In this document: positions 23,948-34,882 of the stretch, in pieces | Layout of the letters: each line of letters begins with the position of its first letter | Numbering within the stretch: the first letter of the stretch is position 1 | Assembly: GCA_965243615.1 (NCBI GenBank) | Contig: CBDEVO010000003.1 | Span: 62,001-126,000, forward strand | Origin: JAJEEA01 sp965243615 | GTDB taxonomy: Bacteria; Acidobacteriota; Vicinamibacteria; Vicinamibacterales; UBA8438 | DNA: 64,000 bases | Reading direction: 5' to 3' | The notes under the pieces: model-generated | Seen by the model: only the letters and a program-made list of their open reading frames with translations | Databases searched by the model: none | Told to the model about the DNA's origin: nothing | Position numbers and translations under genes: made by a program

Positions 23948-24910
23948 ATGCCCCCCGCGGAAACGGAGCGTCTGGACGTCACCGGCGATCACCACGGGGC
24001 ACGCCTCGACCACTTCGTCACCGCCGTCGTGCCCGAGCTGTCGCGGGCGCGGGTCCAGCGGCTCATCCGGGAAGGCCGCGTGCTCCTGAACGGGCGGACG
24101 GTCAGGGCGAGCCACGCCGTGCACGCGGGCGACGCCGTGGATCTCGAAGTCCCTCCGGCGGCCCCGGCGGCCCCGGAGGCGGAGGCGCTGCCGCTGGCGC
24201 TGCTGCACGACGACCCCGACCTCGTGGTGGTCGACAAGCCGGCCGGCATGGTCGTCCACCCCGCGGCCGGGCACGACCGGGGGACCCTGGTGAACGCCCT
24301 GCTGCACCACGTCGCCGGGCTCAGCGGCATCGGCGGCGAGGAGCGCCCGGGCATCGTGCACCGCCTCGACCGCGGCACGTCGGGGGTGATGGTCGTCGCC
24401 AAGCACGACGCCGCCCACAAGGAGCTCTCGCGGCAGTTCGCGGACCGCGAGGTGGAGAAGCAGTACCTGGGACTGGCGTGGGGCCTGCTGAACGCGGGCC
24501 GGCGCATCGACGCCCCCCTCGGCCGCGACCCCGTCGACCGGAAGAAGATCTCGACCCGGGCGCGGCGCGCCCGCACCGCCGTCACCCGCATCACGGGGGC
24601 GGAGCGGCTGCGGGGCCTGACCCTCGCCACCATCGCCATCGCCACCGGCCGCACCCACCAGATACGCGTGCACCTCGCGAGCATCGGCCACCCCATCGCG
24701 GGCGACGCCCTCTACGGCGGGGTCCGCCGCCACCTCGCGGCCGACCACCGGGCGCTCGCCTCGCTAGAGCGGCCGTTCCTGCACGCGTGGCGCCTCGCGT
24801 TCGGGCACCCGCGCGACGGCCGCCGGGTGGAGTTCGAGGCGCCGCTGCCGGCCGACCTGCAGGCGGTGGTCGACGACCTGCGCCGACGGCGCCCCGCGAG
24901 CGACGGCTGA
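23948..24910 (+). CDS. rluD: RluD-type ribosomal pseudouridine synthase
   Basis: A 320-residue pseudouridine synthase with an N-terminal S4 RNA-binding domain (SRARVQRLIREGRVLLNGR) and RluA/RluD catalytic domain. GIVHRLDRGTSGVMVVAK holds the catalytic Asp in HRLDxGTSG; GRTHQIRVHLASIGHPI is the second signature. By family it modifies 23S rRNA in the 1911-1917 region. It is last in the ileS cluster, 27 bases after lgt, and converges with lon 3 bases away. Confidence 0.92.
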   Translation: MPPAETERLDVTGDHHGARLDHFVTAVVPELSRARVQRLIREGRVLLNGRTVRASHAVHAGDAVDLEVPPAAPAAPEAEALPLALLHDDPDLVVVDKPAGMVVHPAAGHDRGTLVNALLHHVAGLSGIGGEERPGIVHRLDRGTSGVMVVAKHDAAHKELSRQFADREVEKQYLGLAWGLLNAGRRIDAPLGRDPVDRKKISTRARRARTAVTRITGAERLRGLTLATIAIATGRTHQIRVHLASIGHPIAGDALYGGVRRHLAADHRALASLERPFLHAWRLAFGHPRDGRRVEFEAPLPADLQAVVDDLRRRRPASDG

Positions 24911-24913
24911 GGA

Positions 24914-27355
<2,442 letters not shown>

Positions 27356-27433
27356 CGTGTGATTCTCTCCGGTCTCCGCCGGACCCGGCCGTGGGGCGCG
27401 CCCGGTCCACCGGCTCCGGAGGAGAGTTTAGCA

Positions 27434-27495
27434 GCCCTCGTGCGAGCGCGCGCGAGCCCGCACGAGGGCCACCGGCGGCGGCCGCGGCCGCCGCC
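27434..27495 (-). terminator. Two GC-rich hairpins between dksA-type gene and lon
   Basis: GCCCTCGTGCG (27434-27444) pairs perfectly with 27459-27469, and GGCGGCGGCC (27474-27483) with GGCCGCCGCC (27486-27495). Neither is followed by a clear T-run on the minus strand, so intrinsic termination is uncertain; they may partly end the dksA-type transcript or insulate lon. Confidence 0.4.
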
Positions 27496-27515
27496 ACCGG
27501 ATCCAGGCACGTGGA

Positions 27516-27962
27516 TCAGCTCGACGGCGCGCCGAAGAGCGACACCGCCTTGCCGCGCATTTCGATCATCCGCTCCCGGTTCAGCTCGGTCTCGTGCATC
27601 TCCTCGCAGTCCCGGCAACGCACCGCGAACGGCAGCGCGCGCAGCCGCTGGCCGGCTATCTCCTCGCCGCACTCGTAGCAGTACCCGTAGGTGCCCTCTT
27701 CCAGCCGCTCGAGGGCGGCGTTGACCTTGGTCAGCGTCTCGGTCTTCATCTGGAGCAGGGCGAACTCGATGTCCTCGTGGATGTCCGCTTCCGGCATTCC
27801 GTTCACGTCGGTCAGGCGGTGCCCCCCCGACCGCGTCGCATCGGCGCGGACGTTGCGAATCTTGTCCTTCACCGCCCCCGCGAGCTCGTCGCGGCGCTCT
27901 TCGAGCATGCGGCGCAGCTCGTCGAACCGCGCTTCCGTCATGCCGCGTGCATGGATGTTCAT
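27516..27962 (-). CDS. DksA/TraR C4 zinc-finger protein
   Basis: A 148-residue RNA-polymerase-binding regulator of the DksA/TraR group. The coiled-coil hairpin is ARFDELRRMLEERRDELAG onward; ADIHEDIEFALLQMKTET is the following conserved helix. The zinc finger is CYECGEEI (C-x2-C), then 17 residues to CRDC (C-x2-C), the C4 type. Family knowledge: binds the secondary channel of RNA polymerase, usually with ppGpp; a Rel gene lies 2 kb away. ATG 27962 is preferred over the upstream frame start (28088), which adds 42 Arg-rich residues not found in the family. Confidence 0.88.
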   Translation of the reverse strand: MNIHARGMTEARFDELRRMLEERRDELAGAVKDKIRNVRADATRSGGHRLTDVNGMPEADIHEDIEFALLQMKTETLTKVNAALERLEEGTYGYCYECGEEIAGQRLRALPFAVRCRDCEEMHETELNRERMIEMRGKAVSLFGAPSS

Positions 27963-28141
27963 TCTGTGGCCCCTCCCCAAGCCTCGCTGGAGTTGCACGA
28001 ATCGTCCCGTCCTTCGACGCCTCCAGGGCGGCCCGCGCCGGCGTCCGGCCGCGAGCCCCGACAACTTACCTAGCAAATTGGATGCCAAGTCGTCGCAACC
28101 GGTACACGACCCGCCTCACCCGCTGAAACGAAGTACCTCGA

Positions 28142-28217
28142 GCTGGAATCCGTATCGCGAAGGGAGCGGATCACCCGCTCCGTCGAGTTGCGCTCACCGA
28201 TTCCAGCGCAATGCTGG
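28142..28217 (+). other. Structured intergenic segment (candidate RNA element)
   Basis: In the 580-base gene-free gap 27963-28542, GCTGGAATC (28142-28150) pairs with GATTCCAGC (28199-28207). Within it GGAGCGG and CCGCTCC form a second hairpin near 28163-28181. CCAGC (28203-28207) can instead pair with GCTGG (28213-28217), so two exclusive folds exist. It is not a tRNA (66 bases, no T-arm). The rest of the gap shows no gene. Confidence 0.4.
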
Positions 28218-28542
28218 CGCCAGGAAACTCCGCTCGTAGATCCTTAGACGACGGTTCGCCCCGTACGGTTTCAACGTGCCGGGCCGACTGTCATCGGGAG
28301 AGGACGGGACGGACGTCGCCGGACCCGCGCGGGGACGACGGAAAGCCGGCGGCGCGCGCCCGGCCCGCGGCCGGCGTGCACCGGGGGTCGCGGGGATGTA
28401 GAATGCGCCGGACGGGCTCCCCCGGAAGGGGAACACGAGGGGACGGGGAGCGGCGGCGCCTGACCCCGCAACCCCGTTCCGATCCGGCGCGGCGGAGCTT
28501 TCCGGGGCCGGCCGGCGGCGCCGGCCGCGCCACCGACCACGC

Positions 28543-29205
28543 ATGAGCGCACCTGTCTGTCCCCTGTGCCGGCGGCGCCGGGCGCGGCGCACGTGTCCCG
28601 CCCTCGAGCGGGAGATCTGCGCCGTCTGCTGCGGCACGAAACGGTTGACGGAGATACGCTGCCCCCCCGACTGCGGCTATCTCGCGTCGGCGCAGAGCCA
28701 CCCCCCCGCGGTGGTGCAGCGCCGGCAGGAGCGCGACGCCCGCTTTCTTCTGCCCATCGTGGCCGGCCTCGAGCCGGGGCAGTACGAGCTGTTCTTCTTC
28801 GTGCAGCAGGTGCTGCACGGCATCGCCCGCGCCGGCCGGCTGCCCATCGACGACCGTACCGTCCGCGAGAGCGCCGAGGCCCTGGCGAAGACCTACGAGA
28901 CCGCGAGCAAGGGCATCATCTACGAGCACCAGGCGTCGTCGCCGCCGGCCGAGCGCCTGTCGCAGGAGCTCAAGCCCCTGCTCGACGACCCCGCGGCGGC
29001 GGGCGGCCCCAAGGCCGGCGAGCGCGACGTGGCGTCGGTGCTGCGGTGCGTCGAGCGGGCCGCGGCGGAGGCCGAGGCGGCCCTCGGGGGCGGCGGGCGC
29101 GCCTATCTCGAGCTGGCGGGCCGGTTGGCGAAGCCGGCGGCCGGCGCGCCGGCGCCGGGCCGTCGCGACGAAACCGGCGACGAGCCCCGCATCATCGTTC
29201 CCTGA
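28543..29205 (+). CDS. Cys-rich zinc-ribbon protein of unknown function
   Basis: A 220-residue cytoplasmic protein, no signal peptide. The first ~50 residues contain paired cysteines (CPLCRRRRARRTC, ICAVCCGTKRL, IRCPPDCGYL) that should bind one or two zinc ions. The rest is helical, with QYELFFFVQQVLHGIARAG followed by a stretch containing LAKTYETASKGIIYEHQ. The C-terminal 30 residues are Ala/Pro-rich. I recognise this kind of protein only as conserved in acidobacteria. It sits 78 bases upstream of rpmB, suggesting a housekeeping context. Confidence 0.7.
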   Translation: MSAPVCPLCRRRRARRTCPALEREICAVCCGTKRLTEIRCPPDCGYLASAQSHPPAVVQRRQERDARFLLPIVAGLEPGQYELFFFVQQVLHGIARAGRLPIDDRTVRESAEALAKTYETASKGIIYEHQASSPPAERLSQELKPLLDDPAAAGGPKAGERDVASVLRCVERAAAEAEAALGGGGRAYLELAGRLAKPAAGAPAPGRRDETGDEPRIIVP

Positions 29206-29283
29206 CGCCGGCCCTTCCCGCCTCCGCGACCGGCGCCTCTGGTATACTTCTAGGTTCGGATTGGTGAAATCGGAATCGACATC

Positions 29284-29475
29284 ATGGCAAAGCGTTGCTA
29301 CATCTGCGGGAAAGGCCCGGCCGTCGGGCGGAACGTCAGCCACGCCCACAACGTCACGCGGCGGCGGTTCGAGGCCAACATCCAGCGCGTGAAGGTGGTG
29401 GTCGACGGCGGCGTCAGGCGCATCCGCGTCTGCACCCGCTGCATCCGCTCCAACCTGATCGTCAAGGCGGCGTAG
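29284..29475 (+). CDS. rpmB: 50S ribosomal protein L28
   Basis: A 63-residue L28. MAKRCYICGKGPAVGRNVSH and RRRFEANIQRV are family hallmarks. Two C-x2-C pairs (CYIC and CTRC) show it is the zinc-binding (C+) form. A TATACT box at 29243-29248 may be its -10. ridA follows 11 bases after its stop. Confidence 0.95.
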   Translation: MAKRCYICGKGPAVGRNVSHAHNVTRRRFEANIQRVKVVVDGGVRRIRVCTRCIRSNLIVKAA

Positions 29476-29486
29476 CCGGCAGCCCC

Positions 29487-29891
29487 ATGCCGCGGCAGGC
29501 CATCGAGACGGACGGCGCGCCGACCGCCATCGGCCCCTATTCGCAGGCGGTGCGGGCGGGCTCGCTGCTGTTCGTCTCGGGCCAGATTCCCCTCGACCCC
29601 GCCACCGGCGAGGTCGTCGAGGGCGACGTCGCCGCCCAGACCCACCGCGTCATGCAGAGCCTCGGGGCCATTCTCGAAGCGGCCGGGGCGGGCTTCGACC
29701 ACGTCGTCCGAACCACCATCTACCTGACGGATCTGCGCGCCTTCTCCGAGGTCAACGAGGTCTACGGGGGCTACTTCGACGATCCGGCGCCGGCCCGCGC
29801 GACGGTCGAGGTCGCGGCGCTGCCCAAGGGCGTCGGGGTCGAGATAGACGCCGTCGCGGACCTCGGAACGCCCCCGGCCCGCTACGCCTAG
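29487..29891 (+). CDS. ridA: RidA-family enamine/imine deaminase
   Basis: A 134-residue RidA (YjgF/YER057c/UK114) protein. GPYSQAVRAG and FVSGQIPLDPATG are the N-terminal signature; ARATVEVAALPKGVGVEIDA is the C-terminal signature with the substrate-binding Arg (PARATVEV). It hydrolyses reactive enamine intermediates from PLP enzymes. ATG 29487 was chosen because an upstream start would place about 64 residues in the rpmB region. Its TAG stop shares a CTAG with the stop of the convergent rel gene (29888-29891). Confidence 0.93.
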   Translation: MPRQAIETDGAPTAIGPYSQAVRAGSLLFVSGQIPLDPATGEVVEGDVAAQTHRVMQSLGAILEAAGAGFDHVVRTTIYLTDLRAFSEVNEVYGGYFDDPAPARATVEVAALPKGVGVEIDAVADLGTPPARYA

Positions 29892-32044
29892 CCCGCGTTC
29901 ATCACCCGCTCGACCTCGAGCACCCCCGCGACGGCGCGGACCAACTTGACGATGCGCTGGAGGTGCTTCAGGTCGGCGACCTCGATGGTGACGTTGATGC
30001 GCCCGTGATGGTCGCTGCTGGTCGCCTCGATCTTGAGGACGTTGGTCCTGAGCCCCGCGATCTTCGAGGTCACGTCGGCCAGGATCCCCTGCCGGTCCTC
30101 GACCTGAATGCCGAGCTGGACCACGAAGCCGTCCTCGTCGACCGGCTTGTCCCACACGACGTCGATCCGGCGCTCGGGGTCGTAGAGGAGGTTGAGGACG
30201 TTGGAACACCGGGCCGCGTGCACCGAGACGCCCTTCCCCCGCGTCACGTAGCCGACGATCTTCTCTCCCCGTATCGGACTGCAGCACCGGGCCCGGAACA
30301 CCATCAGGTCGTCGAACCCGCGCACCTTGACCTTGTCCTCGCTCGGGCGCAGCACGCGGCGCACCACCGTGCCGATGGACCGGGCCCCGGGCTGCTCCTC
30401 GAGGTCGCGAGGGACCAGCTTGTCGAGCACCGACCGCGCCGGCACCTTGCCGTAGCCGATGGCCGCGAACAGGTCCTCGCTGCGCGCCACCTTGAACTCC
30501 CCGGCCACCCGGCCGACCGCCTCCGGCGAGAGCACCGACCTGGCGCTGAGGTTGAACCGCCGCAGCTCCTTGTCGATGAGCTTCCGGCCCAGCTCGACCG
30601 CGCGCAGCTTCTCCTCGGCGTGGATGAAGTGCTTGATCTTGTTGCGCGCCCGGGACGTCACGACGAAGTTGAGCCAGTCGCGGCTCGGGGTGTGGCCGGG
30701 GGCCGTCACCACCTCGACGATGTCGCCGCTCGCGAGCCGGGTGCGCACCGGCACCATGCGGCCGTTCACCCGCGCCCCCACGCACTGGTGGCCGACGTCG
30801 GTATGGATGCTGTACGCGAAGTCGATGGGGGTGGACCCGCGGGGAAGGGCCTTGACCTCGCCCCTGGGGGTGAACGTGTAGACCTCGTCGGGGTAGAGGT
30901 TCACCTTGAGGTCGTGGATGAACTCGCCGGGGTCGCGCAACTCCTGCTGGAACTCGAGGAGCTGCCGCAGCCACGCGAAGTGCTCCTCGTCGGGGTCGAC
31001 GCCGACCCGCCCCTCCTTGTACTTCCAGTGGGCGGCGATGCCGTTCTCGGCCACCTCGTGCATCTCCTCGGTCCGGATCTGCACCTCGAACGGCACCCCG
31101 CCGTCGCTGACCACGGATGTGTGGAGCGACTGGTAGCGGTTGGCCTGGGGCATCGCGATGAAGTCCTTGAAGCGCCCCGGCACCGGCGACCACGTCTGGT
31201 GGATGACCCCGAGGGCGGCGTAGCAGTCGTGGACCGAGGTGGTGATGACCCGGAGCGCGACGAGGTCGTAGACCTGCTCGAGGGGGATGCGCTGACGCTT
31301 TATCTTCAGGTGGATGCCGTAGAGCCGCTTGATGCGCGACTCGATGCGGGCGAACCGGATTCCGGCCTCGCGCAGCGTCCGATCGAGCGTCTCGCGCAGC
31401 CCCTGGACCGCCTTCCGGGTGGCCTTGCGGCGCCGCTCGACCCAGGCCCGCGTCGTCTCGTAGCTCTTGGGATCGAGGTGCTTGAAGGCGAGGTCCTCGA
31501 GCTCGTCCTTGACCCGCTGCATGCCCAGCCGGTGCGCGATGGGGGCGTAGATGTCGAGGGTCTCCTGGGCGATGATCAGCCGGCGCGCCTCGGACAGGTG
31601 GTCGAGGGTCCGCATGTTGTGCAGCCGGTCGGCGAGCTTCACGAGGATGACGCGGATGTCGTCGACCATCGCGAGCAGCATCTTGCGGAAGTTCTCCGCC
31701 TGCCGCTCCTCGCTCGTCGAGAAGGAGATGGAGCTGATCTTGGTGACGCCCTCCACCACGTGGGCGACGTCCGGGCCGAACAGCTCGCGCACGCGCTCGA
31801 TGGTGGTCAGGGTGTCCTCGACGACGTCGTGGAGCAGCCCCGCCGCGATGGCCACGTCGTCAAGCCGCATGTCGGCGACGAGGGAGGCGACCTCGAGGGG
31901 ATGGACGAGGTAGGGCTCGCCCGAGCGCCGCTTCTGGCCGGCGTGCTCCGCCGCGGAAAAGTCGTAGGCGCGGCGGAGGAGGCCGGTGTCCGCGTGCGGG
32001 TTGGAGGCCCGCGCCTTGTCGATCAGGGTGTCGAAGCTGATCAT
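29888..32044 (-). CDS. rel: Bifunctional (p)ppGpp synthetase/hydrolase (RelA/SpoT)
   Basis: A full-length 718-residue Rel. The HD hydrolase domain is intact: SGEPYLVHPLEVA and AAGLLHDVVEDT supply the metal-binding HD pair. The synthetase domain includes VYDLVALRVITTSVHDCYA and AMPQANRYQSLHTSVV. The TGS domain is VYTFTPRGEVKALPRG, and the C-terminal ACT domain contains DRQGILADVTSKIAGL. With both catalytic sites preserved it should be bifunctional and the only long RSH in view. It makes and removes the alarmone that acts with DksA-type factors. Confidence 0.95.
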   Translation of the reverse strand: MISFDTLIDKARASNPHADTGLLRRAYDFSAAEHAGQKRRSGEPYLVHPLEVASLVADMRLDDVAIAAGLLHDVVEDTLTTIERVRELFGPDVAHVVEGVTKISSISFSTSEERQAENFRKMLLAMVDDIRVILVKLADRLHNMRTLDHLSEARRLIIAQETLDIYAPIAHRLGMQRVKDELEDLAFKHLDPKSYETTRAWVERRRKATRKAVQGLRETLDRTLREAGIRFARIESRIKRLYGIHLKIKRQRIPLEQVYDLVALRVITTSVHDCYAALGVIHQTWSPVPGRFKDFIAMPQANRYQSLHTSVVSDGGVPFEVQIRTEEMHEVAENGIAAHWKYKEGRVGVDPDEEHFAWLRQLLEFQQELRDPGEFIHDLKVNLYPDEVYTFTPRGEVKALPRGSTPIDFAYSIHTDVGHQCVGARVNGRMVPVRTRLASGDIVEVVTAPGHTPSRDWLNFVVTSRARNKIKHFIHAEEKLRAVELGRKLIDKELRRFNLSARSVLSPEAVGRVAGEFKVARSEDLFAAIGYGKVPARSVLDKLVPRDLEEQPGARSIGTVVRRVLRPSEDKVKVRGFDDLMVFRARCCSPIRGEKIVGYVTRGKGVSVHAARCSNVLNLLYDPERRIDVVWDKPVDEDGFVVQLGIQVEDRQGILADVTSKIAGLRTNVLKIEATSSDHHGRINVTIEVADLKHLQRIVKLVRAVAGVLEVERVMNAG

Positions 32045-32166
32045 CGGTGACTACCGACGGCGACGTCGAGCAGGATATCGCGGGTCGTCCGGTCCGGGGA
32101 AGGGTCGCGCCGGCCCCGGGCGCAGACCGCGAGAGAGTATACCCGCCGGGCCCGGGCGCGTGTCCC

Positions 32167-32196
32167 TTGACTTGACGTTTTTGGCTTCACTATACT
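32167..32196 (+). promoter_or_regulatory. Sigma-70-like promoter of the TPR lipoprotein gene
   Basis: TTGACT (32167-32172) and TATACT (32191-32196) are separated by 18 bases. The predicted 5' leader is about 165 bases long, to ATG 32369; it is GC-rich and contains several possible stems. The T-rich spacer (GTTTTTGG) supports promoter function. Confidence 0.6.
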
Positions 32197-32368
32197 GATC
32201 TGCCTTTCGTGGGCCGCGGCCGGTGCCGGTGCGCGGTTCTCCCGTGCTCGGGAGATTCTCCCGGAGGCGGAGCCGGAGCCCGGCCGCCGGTGTCTAAACA
32301 TCGACGGCTGCGTTCGGTTGGCGCAGGGGGGGGAGAAGTCACGACCGACGGTGATGAAGGGGACCGTT

Positions 32369-33316
32369 ATGCAAATCCGATCGCTCGCCATCAGACTCGT
32401 TCTCGTAGCCCTCGTGGCCCTGTCGACGACATCCTGCTACATATTCGACCAGCTCCGGGCGCTGCGCGTCATCAAGGACGCGCACACCCAGTACCAGCGC
32501 AGCGACTACGTGCTGGCGGCCGAGCTGTACGAGGAGGTCCTGGAGAACGACCCGGACCTGGTCGAGGCCTACTTCTACCTGGCCAACAGCTACGACCAGC
32601 AGTTCCGGCCGGCCCTGCGGGGCGAGCCGGAGAACGACGAGATGCTCGACAAGGCCATCGAGAACTACATCACGTCGGCCGAGCGCCAGACCTTCCTGGA
32701 GCTGCAGACCCTGTCGCTGCAGTGGCTGGTGGAGGCCTACGGCCCCGACAAGGCGAACGACCCGGCGTCTTCCGAGATCGTGCTGCAGACGATGATCGAC
32801 ACCGATCCCGAGAACCCGGACAACTACTACCGCCTCGCCCGGCTCTACGAGGACTCGGGGCTCTACGACCAGGCCGAGGAAGTGCTGCTGGACATCACGG
32901 CGTCGCGGCCCGACGACCCGTCCGCACAACTGCAGTTGGCGGGGTACTACAACCGCAACGAGCAGTTCGACGAGACGATCGCGGCCCTTCGCCGTCGCGC
33001 CGAGCTGGAGCCGGACAATCCGGAGGCCTACTACACCATCTCGACCTACTACTGGGAGAAGGCGTTCCGCGACTTCACCCTGGACGAGGACCAGGAGATG
33101 GAGTACGTCATGCTCGGCCTCGCCGAGACCGACAAGGCCCTCGAGCTCAACGCCGACTACGTCGAGGCCCTGACCTACAAGAACATCCTGCTGCGGATGC
33201 AGGCCAACCTGACCGACAACGTCCGCGAACGCGAGGACCTGATCGACCAGGCGGACGAGCTGCGTGACCGGGCCGAGGAGCTGCAGCAGCTCCGGAGCGG
33301 CGCCGGCGCCGGCTAG
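32369..33316 (+). CDS. TPR-repeat lipoprotein
   Basis: About 315 residues. The N-terminal MQIRSLAIRLVLVALVALST ends in a lipobox (STTSC), so the protein is lipidated and outer- or inner-membrane-anchored in the periplasm. The mature part is a run of tetratricopeptide repeats: YVLAAELYEEVLENDPDLVE, PENPDNYYRLARLYEDSG and FDETIAALRRRAELEPDNPE. ATG 32369 follows GAAGGGGA at good spacing; earlier ATGs at 32354 and the frame start at 32318 lack this. Partner unknown; such proteins often assist envelope assembly. An intrinsic terminator follows. Confidence 0.85.
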   Translation: MQIRSLAIRLVLVALVALSTTSCYIFDQLRALRVIKDAHTQYQRSDYVLAAELYEEVLENDPDLVEAYFYLANSYDQQFRPALRGEPENDEMLDKAIENYITSAERQTFLELQTLSLQWLVEAYGPDKANDPASSEIVLQTMIDTDPENPDNYYRLARLYEDSGLYDQAEEVLLDITASRPDDPSAQLQLAGYYNRNEQFDETIAALRRRAELEPDNPEAYYTISTYYWEKAFRDFTLDEDQEMEYVMLGLAETDKALELNADYVEALTYKNILLRMQANLTDNVREREDLIDQADELRDRAEELQQLRSGAGAG

Positions 33317-33358
33317 ACACTCGTCGGCGGGCTGGCTCCCGTCGTCCCTTCCTTCAGG

Positions 33359-33402
33359 CCGGGTGCCGGTTCTCCTTTCCGGGGACCGCACCCGGTTTCG
33401 TT
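33359..33402 (+). terminator. Intrinsic terminator after the TPR lipoprotein gene
   Basis: CCGGGTGCCGGT (33359-33370) pairs with ACCGCACCCGG (33385-33395) with one bulged base, followed by TTTCGTT. It lies 42 bases after the stop codon. Confidence 0.65.
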
Positions 33403-33606
33403 GTACGGCGAACCCCGACGCGGGCATCACCCCGTGACCACGCCGACGCCATCGTCACGCCGCACTTCGACACCACGATCGACAGCCTTAGCGAACACAC
33501 CGCTACGCCCGTTTCGGCGGCGGAAGCTCGAATCTACCGGGCGATGCTCATCCAGACGCTCGCGATCCTCGGCGGCCTCCCGGCCGCCCTCCGGCTGCTC
33601 GGCTGA
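33391..33606 (+). pseudogene. Remnant of a small coiled-coil (DUF1640-like) protein
   Basis: In the frame ending at TGA 33604-33606 the translation reads RDHADAIVTPHFDTTIDSL and then YRAMLIQTLAILGGLPAALR. This resembles the end of short bacterial proteins with a coiled coil and one C-terminal membrane helix. No ATG, GTG or TTG start is available in this frame before the helix, and the central coiled coil is shortened, so I treat it as a relic. The rest of the gap (33607-33799) shows nothing. Confidence 0.4.
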
Positions 33607-33799
33607 TTGACCGAGACCAGCCGTTTCTCCTGCCCCGCGGTGTGAGTCGCCGGGAGAGGGTGGCAGGAGCGTGCCCCGAGCGGGTTGGCCGTCCAGCCAA
33701 ACGTTCGCGCGGCAAGCCGCCCCGCTCCCCGTCGCCCCCCGTCAGCCAGGAGACGTCCGCGCGGCAGCGCCCCTCACGCCGTGGGGAAACCGTTTCCGG

Positions 33800-33843
33800 C
33801 AAACACGAAAAGGCGCGGCATGCTCGATGGCATGCCGCGCCTT
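33800..33843 (-). terminator. Intrinsic terminator of the tonB-exbBD operon
   Basis: AAGGCGCGGCATG (33810-33822) and CATGCCGCGCCTT (33831-33843) form a perfect 13-bp stem with an 8-base loop. Read on the minus strand the stem ends CCTTTTCGTGTTT, a usable U-tract. It lies 35 bases beyond the last gene of the operon. Confidence 0.85.
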
Positions 33844-33878
33844 GGTGTTCAGAACGATGGACCGTGTGGGGAGCGGTG

Positions 33879-34340
33879 CTACAGCGCGTCGGCCCCGCCG
33901 GCCCGGCGCATCGCCTCGGTGACGATGCCCACCTTGGTGACCCCGGCGCCCTTGGCGGCGTCGATCACCTCGATGATCTCGCCGTAGCGCAGGCTGCCGG
34001 CGCCGGCCACGAACATCGTCTTCTCGCGACGCTGCTCGAAGATGCCGCGCAGCTCGGACTCGAGCCGCTGGATCGGCACCGGCTGCTGGTTCACGGTGAT
34101 CACGCGGTCAGCCGTGTACTGCAGCACGATCTGGCTGGAGTCGACCGCCGACTGCGTCGAGCCCCGCGTCTCGAGCGGCAGGTTGATGTCGAGTCCCCGC
34201 TGGGACAGGGGCAGCGCGGCCAGGAAGATGACGATCAGCACCAGCAGCACGTCGATGAACGGCGTGATGTTGATGTCCGCGGTCGACTGCGGCTTCTCGG
34301 CGGAGACGACGATATCCGCCCCGTGGTGCTTCTTGGCCAT
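33879..34340 (-). CDS. exbD: ExbD/TolR-family biopolymer transporter (second copy)
   Basis: A 153-residue inner-membrane protein with one transmembrane helix near the N-terminus. STADINITPFIDVLLVLIVI contains the conserved proton-path Asp. The periplasmic domain ends VTKVGIVTEAMRR, typical of ExbD. It lies 3 bases after the other exbD. Together with ExbB it forms the proton channel that energises TonB. Confidence 0.9.
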   Translation of the reverse strand: MAKKHHGADIVVSAEKPQSTADINITPFIDVLLVLIVIFLAALPLSQRGLDINLPLETRGSTQSAVDSSQIVLQYTADRVITVNQQPVPIQRLESELRGIFEQRREKTMFVAGAGSLRYGEIIEVIDAAKGAGVTKVGIVTEAMRRAGGADAL

Positions 34341-34343
34341 CGA

Positions 34344-34787
34344 CTACTCTCCTCCGGCGGAAATCCCGCCGCTGCCGACCTTGCGCTCGGTGATGAGGCC
34401 GATGTCCTCGATGCCCGCGCGCTGCAGGCGGTCGAGCACGGCCATGACGTCGGCATACTGCGCGTCCTGGTCGGCCTTGATCAGCACGATCTTCTCGAAC
34501 TTCCGCTCGAGCGTGGTCTGCACCGTCGTCAGCATCTCCTGCTCGGTGGTCTGGGTGCTGTCGACGTAGAAGCGGCCGTCCGCGGTCACCGCGAGGACGG
34601 TCTGCGTGTCGTTCTCGGGCTTGTCCGTCGTATTCGAGGCTTCCGGCAGGGTCACGTCGACGCCCTTCTGCAACAGGGGCGCGATCAGCATGACGATGAT
34701 CAGCAGCACCAGCATCACGTCGGCCAGCGGCGTGATGTTGATCTCCGAATTCATCGACCCTGATTTTTCGCCTACTTGCATACCCAT
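34344..34787 (-). CDS. exbD: ExbD/TolR-family biopolymer transporter (first copy)
   Basis: A 147-residue paralogue of the following gene. NSEINITPLADVMLVLLIIV carries the membrane-embedded Asp; the periplasmic part includes KADQDAQYADVMAVLDRLQ and IGLITERK. ATG 34787 (MGMQVGEK) is preferred because the longer frame adds 66 Arg-rich residues. It is 95 bases downstream of exbB. Two different ExbD subunits in one operon are common in this phylum. Confidence 0.9.
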   Translation of the reverse strand: MGMQVGEKSGSMNSEINITPLADVMLVLLIIVMLIAPLLQKGVDVTLPEASNTTDKPENDTQTVLAVTADGRFYVDSTQTTEQEMLTTVQTTLERKFEKIVLIKADQDAQYADVMAVLDRLQRAGIEDIGLITERKVGSGGISAGGE

Positions 34788-34882
34788 GGGTGTGTCTCCT
34801 CGGTCCGCTCCCGCATCATCGGAGGGCGCCGGGCCCCACCGCGTGGTGGGGGGCCGGCCCCGGGCACCGTGGCCGCGTTCCC

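Noticed and set aside
28142..28217. A tRNA in the structured gap
   Set aside because: The closing stem is 9 bp, total length is 66 bases and there is no TTC-like T-loop or anticodon arm.
33642..34763. A 373-codon plus-strand frame opposite the exbD genes
   Set aside because: Asp/His/Arg-rich shadow of two clear ExbD proteins and a terminator.
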